NCBI RefSeq assembly: GCF_000424385.1 | Contig: NZ_AUJU01000023.1 | Location: 1-64,000, forward strand | Reading direction: 5' to 3' | Length of the DNA stretch: 64,000 nt | Origin: Butyrivibrio sp. LC3010 | GTDB lineage: Bacteria > Bacillota > Clostridia > Lachnospirales > Lachnospiraceae | Notes under the pieces: model-generated | Told to the model about the DNA's origin: nothing | The model's database searches: none | The model's input: the letters and a program-made list of their open reading frames with translations, nothing else | Part shown: one piece after another, positions 61,278-64,000 of the stretch | Layout of the letters: each line of letters starts with the position of its first letter | Numbering within the stretch: the first letter of the stretch is position 1 | Program-made: the position numbers and the translations under genes

Positions 61278-62386
61278 TAAGTATAAGTACCTGGTCTGTG
61301 TTTACTGCGATGTTTTTTGGAACAGCGGTTGCGCTGGCTTTTCATATAGCTGTGCAAAGAGATAGCAACATGTTTTCCGCAGGAATGACCCCATGGATTG
61401 CAGCATTTGTCATGCTTCTCGTAAGGATCATAATTCCCATAGAAACATGCATTTCATTTGAAATCCCATCGAGGATAGTGATGACAGGCCTTAATGATTT
61501 TTTGAACTCAAGGATAGGCAATGTTATATCTATAGGTTCACTGATGATAGTCATATGGATTGCCGGTGCTGCTTTTGCAATTGGCTTCTGGGGATATAAG
61601 GTCTTAAAAAACAGAAACAGTATTAGACTTTTAATTATACAGGGTAAAGAGCTTCCTAAGGAATATGCCTTTATAGCAAGGAGCGCGGGCCTGGATCCGA
61701 AGAAAATAGTAATGTCTGAATTTATTGAAGAGGCTGTTTCGGTTGGGGTTATAAATTATGGTGTGATATTGCCAGCGGTGGATTATTCGGACCTGGATAT
61801 CAGAAATATCTTATTCCATGAAGCATCACATATCAAACACAGGGATGTCCTGACCAAAATGCTGCTTCATCTTGCGAGCTGTATTTTGTGGTGGAATCCG
61901 GTGCTTAGACTCCTTGAAGTTGATTTTGAAATGCTTTCTGAAAGAAGATGCGATGAAGCTGCTGTAAGAGGTTACTCACAGGAAGAGAAGATCAGTTATA
62001 TCGAGACCATGAAAAAGATGGCAGTCATAAGAGCGATGAAGCCTTATGGATACAGCGTGGCAAGCTTTTCAGGAATTACGCAGAAAAGAATGCTTGTATC
62101 AAGAGCACGCCGGGTATTCTTGGATATAAGAACAGATAAAAGGAAGAATTCTGTGATCATAATGCTGGGACTGGTTCTTCTTTTTGCATCATACGTACCG
62201 GTCATACAGCCTCACTATGATCCGCCTTATGTTGAGGACGAAATATTCATAACAGAGGATAATGCTGAGCTTATTGAATGTAGTGAGGGATACAGACTCT
62301 ATGTTGATGGGGAATACATAGATCTTATTGGCAAAGAAGAAATTGGGGCGGAGCCATACTGTGACTTAAAGAAATATAAAAAATAA
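61274..62386 (+). CDS. BlaR1-like M56 membrane metallopeptidase
   Basis: A 370-residue protein with four to five hydrophobic segments and a zinc site: ILFHEASHIKHRDVLTKMLL contains HEASH (HEXXH), and RRCDEAAVRG supplies the distal Glu. A final hydrophobic helix leads to only about 55 extracellular residues, so the penicillin-binding sensor of true BlaR1 is absent. It likely senses another envelope signal and cleaves the BlaI-like repressor. Its end abuts the duplicated leader at 62381. Confidence 0.85.
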   Translation: MISISTWSVFTAMFFGTAVALAFHIAVQRDSNMFSAGMTPWIAAFVMLLVRIIIPIETCISFEIPSRIVMTGLNDFLNSRIGNVISIGSLMIVIWIAGAAFAIGFWGYKVLKNRNSIRLLIIQGKELPKEYAFIARSAGLDPKKIVMSEFIEEAVSVGVINYGVILPAVDYSDLDIRNILFHEASHIKHRDVLTKMLLHLASCILWWNPVLRLLEVDFEMLSERRCDEAAVRGYSQEEKISYIETMKKMAVIRAMKPYGYSVASFSGITQKRMLVSRARRVFLDIRTDKRKNSVIIMLGLVLLFASYVPVIQPHYDPPYVEDEIFITEDNAELIECSEGYRLYVDGEYIDLIGKEEIGAEPYCDLKKYKK

Positions 62387-62501
62387 GTAGATTTTCTGTC
62401 CCGAAATTAAATGCTCATGCGTTATATAAATGAGGGAATTAAAGATACTTGAGAAGGGAAAAACTTTGTTGGGAGGATTTGCATGAAAAATATATTTGCA
62501 A
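62381..62501 (+). repeat. Duplicated leader, copy 2
   Basis: Matches 46292-46411 with about a dozen changes and one extra A, through GTTATATAAATGAGGG and TACTTGAGAAGGGAAAAAC to the first codons. It covers the upstream region, ribosome binding site and first six codons of the small membrane protein. Confidence 0.8.
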
Positions 62502-62680
62502 TGGTCATTGGGGGATTGCTGATTATATTGGCTAATATTTGTCCGTTTCCGCCATTACTGGGGATTTCAGGTATGGCTTGGAGATCTGTTATAGGACTGT
62601 TTGGGTGCGTTGTACTTTGTCTTGGGCTGTATTGCAGTAGAAAAGGCAGAAATTTCAAGAAAGAAAGCAATGCCCAATAG
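62483..62680 (+). CDS. Small membrane protein, CPFPPLLG family (65 aa), copy 2
   Basis: Two hydrophobic segments around the shared turn: MVIGGLLIILANICPFPPLL, then GISGMAWRSVIGLFGCVVLC, ending YCSRKGRNFKKESNAQ. GGGAGGATTTGC precedes ATG 62483. Compared with copy 1, the CPFPPLLGI, WR and IG positions are kept, while the first helix differs. It lies between the BlaR1-like gene and a large lipoprotein, so it is placed like copy 1 near envelope systems. Confidence 0.75.
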   Translation: MKNIFAMVIGGLLIILANICPFPPLLGISGMAWRSVIGLFGCVVLCLGLYCSRKGRNFKKESNAQ

Positions 62681-62753
62681 GGGCGAGACATAAGCTTAGT
62701 AAGATCAGCAAAGCGAGATGGAGATAAGGCTTTCAAAATAGGAGAAAAGGGTT

Positions 62754-64000
62754 ATGAAAAAGAGTTTTTGGAAGAAGGTGCTTACCATGGGGATGGTATG
62801 CACCATGGTTTTTACAAGTGCGTGTGGGAAAAAAGAGACTGCACTTGAGCAGGAAAAAACCAAAGTGGAATCCAAGATTGATAAGGATCATGTCTACCGG
62901 ATGGAGGATATAGAACTGCCGGTCAATGGGGACAGCTATATTCAGAATTGCTGTACAACAAAGGAGAATTTCTATACGCTGGTAGATTTTTATGGTGGAG
63001 ATGAGGATGAGATCTCCCTGCTCAAAATGGGATTTGATGCAGAAAATGTCGAGAAGATCCCGCTTGATACAGAAGGTAATACCTCATACAGATGTTTGGC
63101 AGTTGATGAGAAAGAGAATCTTTATCTTATAAAGACTGTGTACTCTGATGAATACATGGCTAAGATCCAGGCGATGGAGGACGAAGAAGAGTCTGATGAA
63201 GAAGTTGTTTCAGATAGCGAAAGTGCTAAAACAGCGGAAGAAACATCCGTGGAAGAAGCTGGTTCAAAAGAGGATGAAGATTCAGATAAGGCTACAGAAG
63301 AAGCAGACTCAGCTAATAATAATGAAGAAAATGTAGAAGCAGCAACTGACGATACAACAATGTCAGAAGAAGCTACTGATTCCGATGTCAAAACCACTAT
63401 GGTCAAGCTGTCTCCTTCAGGGGATGTTATATGGGAACAGCCTCTCACGGAATCTGATGCCAAGGATTATGTCCGCTCCATGATATATGTTAAGGACAAA
63501 GGTATCCTTACTCAGAGTAGTGGAAAATTTTCATTCTATGATGAGAATACCGGTGAGGGAAAACAGATCGCAGAGAGAAAGCCTGATGGTGATGACGATT
63601 ACTATTATGCATACATGTATGCCATGAGGGATGGCAGCATATACATCTATGAAGATAATTGGGATGGTGATTCGACAGGGCTTGTTAAATTCAACCCGGA
63701 TAACATGTCATTTGACGGAGAGGCATCCCTTCCAGAAGGCGTATATGGCGGAAGCAGTTTATATCCCGGAAAATGCTATGATTTTTATATAGCTGATTCA
63801 ACAAGCATAAGTGCATTTAATATTGGTGATGAGAAAACAACCCTTATCTGCGATCTGACATCATCTGACATACTGTCCAATTATTTCAGCTATATAGGAG
63901 ATGATGAGAGTGGAAAGCTGTATGTGCTTAATAACGATGAAGACAGTAAACCGATGCTTGCAAGCATGGTAAAAGTTGATCCGTCAGAAATTGCTGATAA
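62754..64000 (+). CDS. Large lipoprotein, paralogue of 47167 (partial, runs off the window)
   Basis: The visible 415 residues start with a signal peptide and lipobox (TSACGKKE). They align with the protein at 47167: DHVYRMEDIELPVNGDSYIQ, DEKENLYLIKTVYSDEY, LSPSGDVIWEQPLTESD and YSYIGDD-like blocks recur in order. The clear difference is an acidic low-complexity insert of about 60 residues (near residues 140-215, Glu/Asp/Ser/Ala-rich), where the paralogue has a short loop. AGGAGAAAAGGG precedes ATG 62754, and the 50 bases before it also match the paralogue's upstream region. The binding-protein domain should lie beyond the edge. Confidence 0.82.
   Translation, partial: MKKSFWKKVLTMGMVCTMVFTSACGKKETALEQEKTKVESKIDKDHVYRMEDIELPVNGDSYIQNCCTTKENFYTLVDFYGGDEDEISLLKMGFDAENVEKIPLDTEGNTSYRCLAVDEKENLYLIKTVYSDEYMAKIQAMEDEEESDEEVVSDSESAKTAEETSVEEAGSKEDEDSDKATEEADSANNNEENVEAATDDTTMSEEATDSDVKTTMVKLSPSGDVIWEQPLTESDAKDYVRSMIYVKDKGILTQSSGKFSFYDENTGEGKQIAERKPDGDDDYYYAYMYAMRDGSIYIYEDNWDGDSTGLVKFNPDNMSFDGEASLPEGVYGGSSLYPGKCYDFYIADSTSISAFNIGDEKTTLICDLTSSDILSNYFSYIGDDESGKLYVLNNDEDSKPMLASMVKVDPSEIAD

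Overview
The window looks like a piece of a secondary replicon (chromid or large plasmid) of a rumen-type Lachnospiraceae bacterium, most likely Butyrivibrio or a close relative. That placement is inferred from the moderately AT-rich base composition, strong AGGAGG-type ribosome binding sites, the glycan-use genes and family-level resemblance of many proteins; no database search was possible. No rRNA, tRNA, CRISPR array or recognisable insertion sequence was seen.

Region by region. 0-3.7 kb: a Nudix hydrolase, a broken DUF2185 gene, a small membrane protein, a HAD phosphatase and a DUF3267 putative zincin. 3.7-8.3 kb is the replication and partition core: an extremely AT-rich tract (candidate centromere), parA, a ribbon-helix-helix partner gene overlapping it by one base, about a dozen 17-nt iterons with inverted half-sites, and a Rep_3-type initiator gene. 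8.5-13.3 kb: secreted, membrane and acidic hypothetical proteins, a ThuA-like/epimerase pair and an XRE regulator with a zinc ribbon. 13.3-31.3 kb is carbohydrate and metabolic accessory content: AraC regulator with a GPH symporter and an esterase, a GlgX-type debranching enzyme, a small ABC exporter, a LysR/MetE-like pair, and a galactan locus (AraC regulator, two permeases, binding protein, GH53 galactanase), then a lipoprotein and a rhodanese. 31.4-38.6 kb: an acyltransferase overlapping an unusual STAS/AMP-ligase fusion, a TPR protein with a lipoprotein, a MATE exporter and two GNAT acetyltransferases.

38.7-53 kb is an envelope and signalling region: a two-component pair collapsed by deletion, a heterodimeric ABC exporter, an intact OmpR-type two-component system, small membrane proteins, a large binding-protein-like lipoprotein, an S41 peptidase-like lipoprotein and several small hypothetical genes. 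53-56 kb: an XRE membrane regulator, a DUF234 ATPase with a near-leaderless promoter next to nested palindromes, and HU. 56-64 kb: small hypothetical genes, the scar of an MFS gene fused to a headless TPR regulator, a decayed second copy of the GNAT pair, a BlaI/BlaR1-like pair, and a second copy of the small membrane protein plus large lipoprotein module, which runs off the right edge.

The strongest themes are (1) a complete iteron/Rep/ParA maintenance module and (2) repeated duplication and decay. The CPFPPLLG small membrane protein occurs three times (one truncated), its leader twice, the large lipoprotein twice and the GNAT pair twice. At least six loci carry visible lesions (stop codon, frameshift, fusion or internal deletion).
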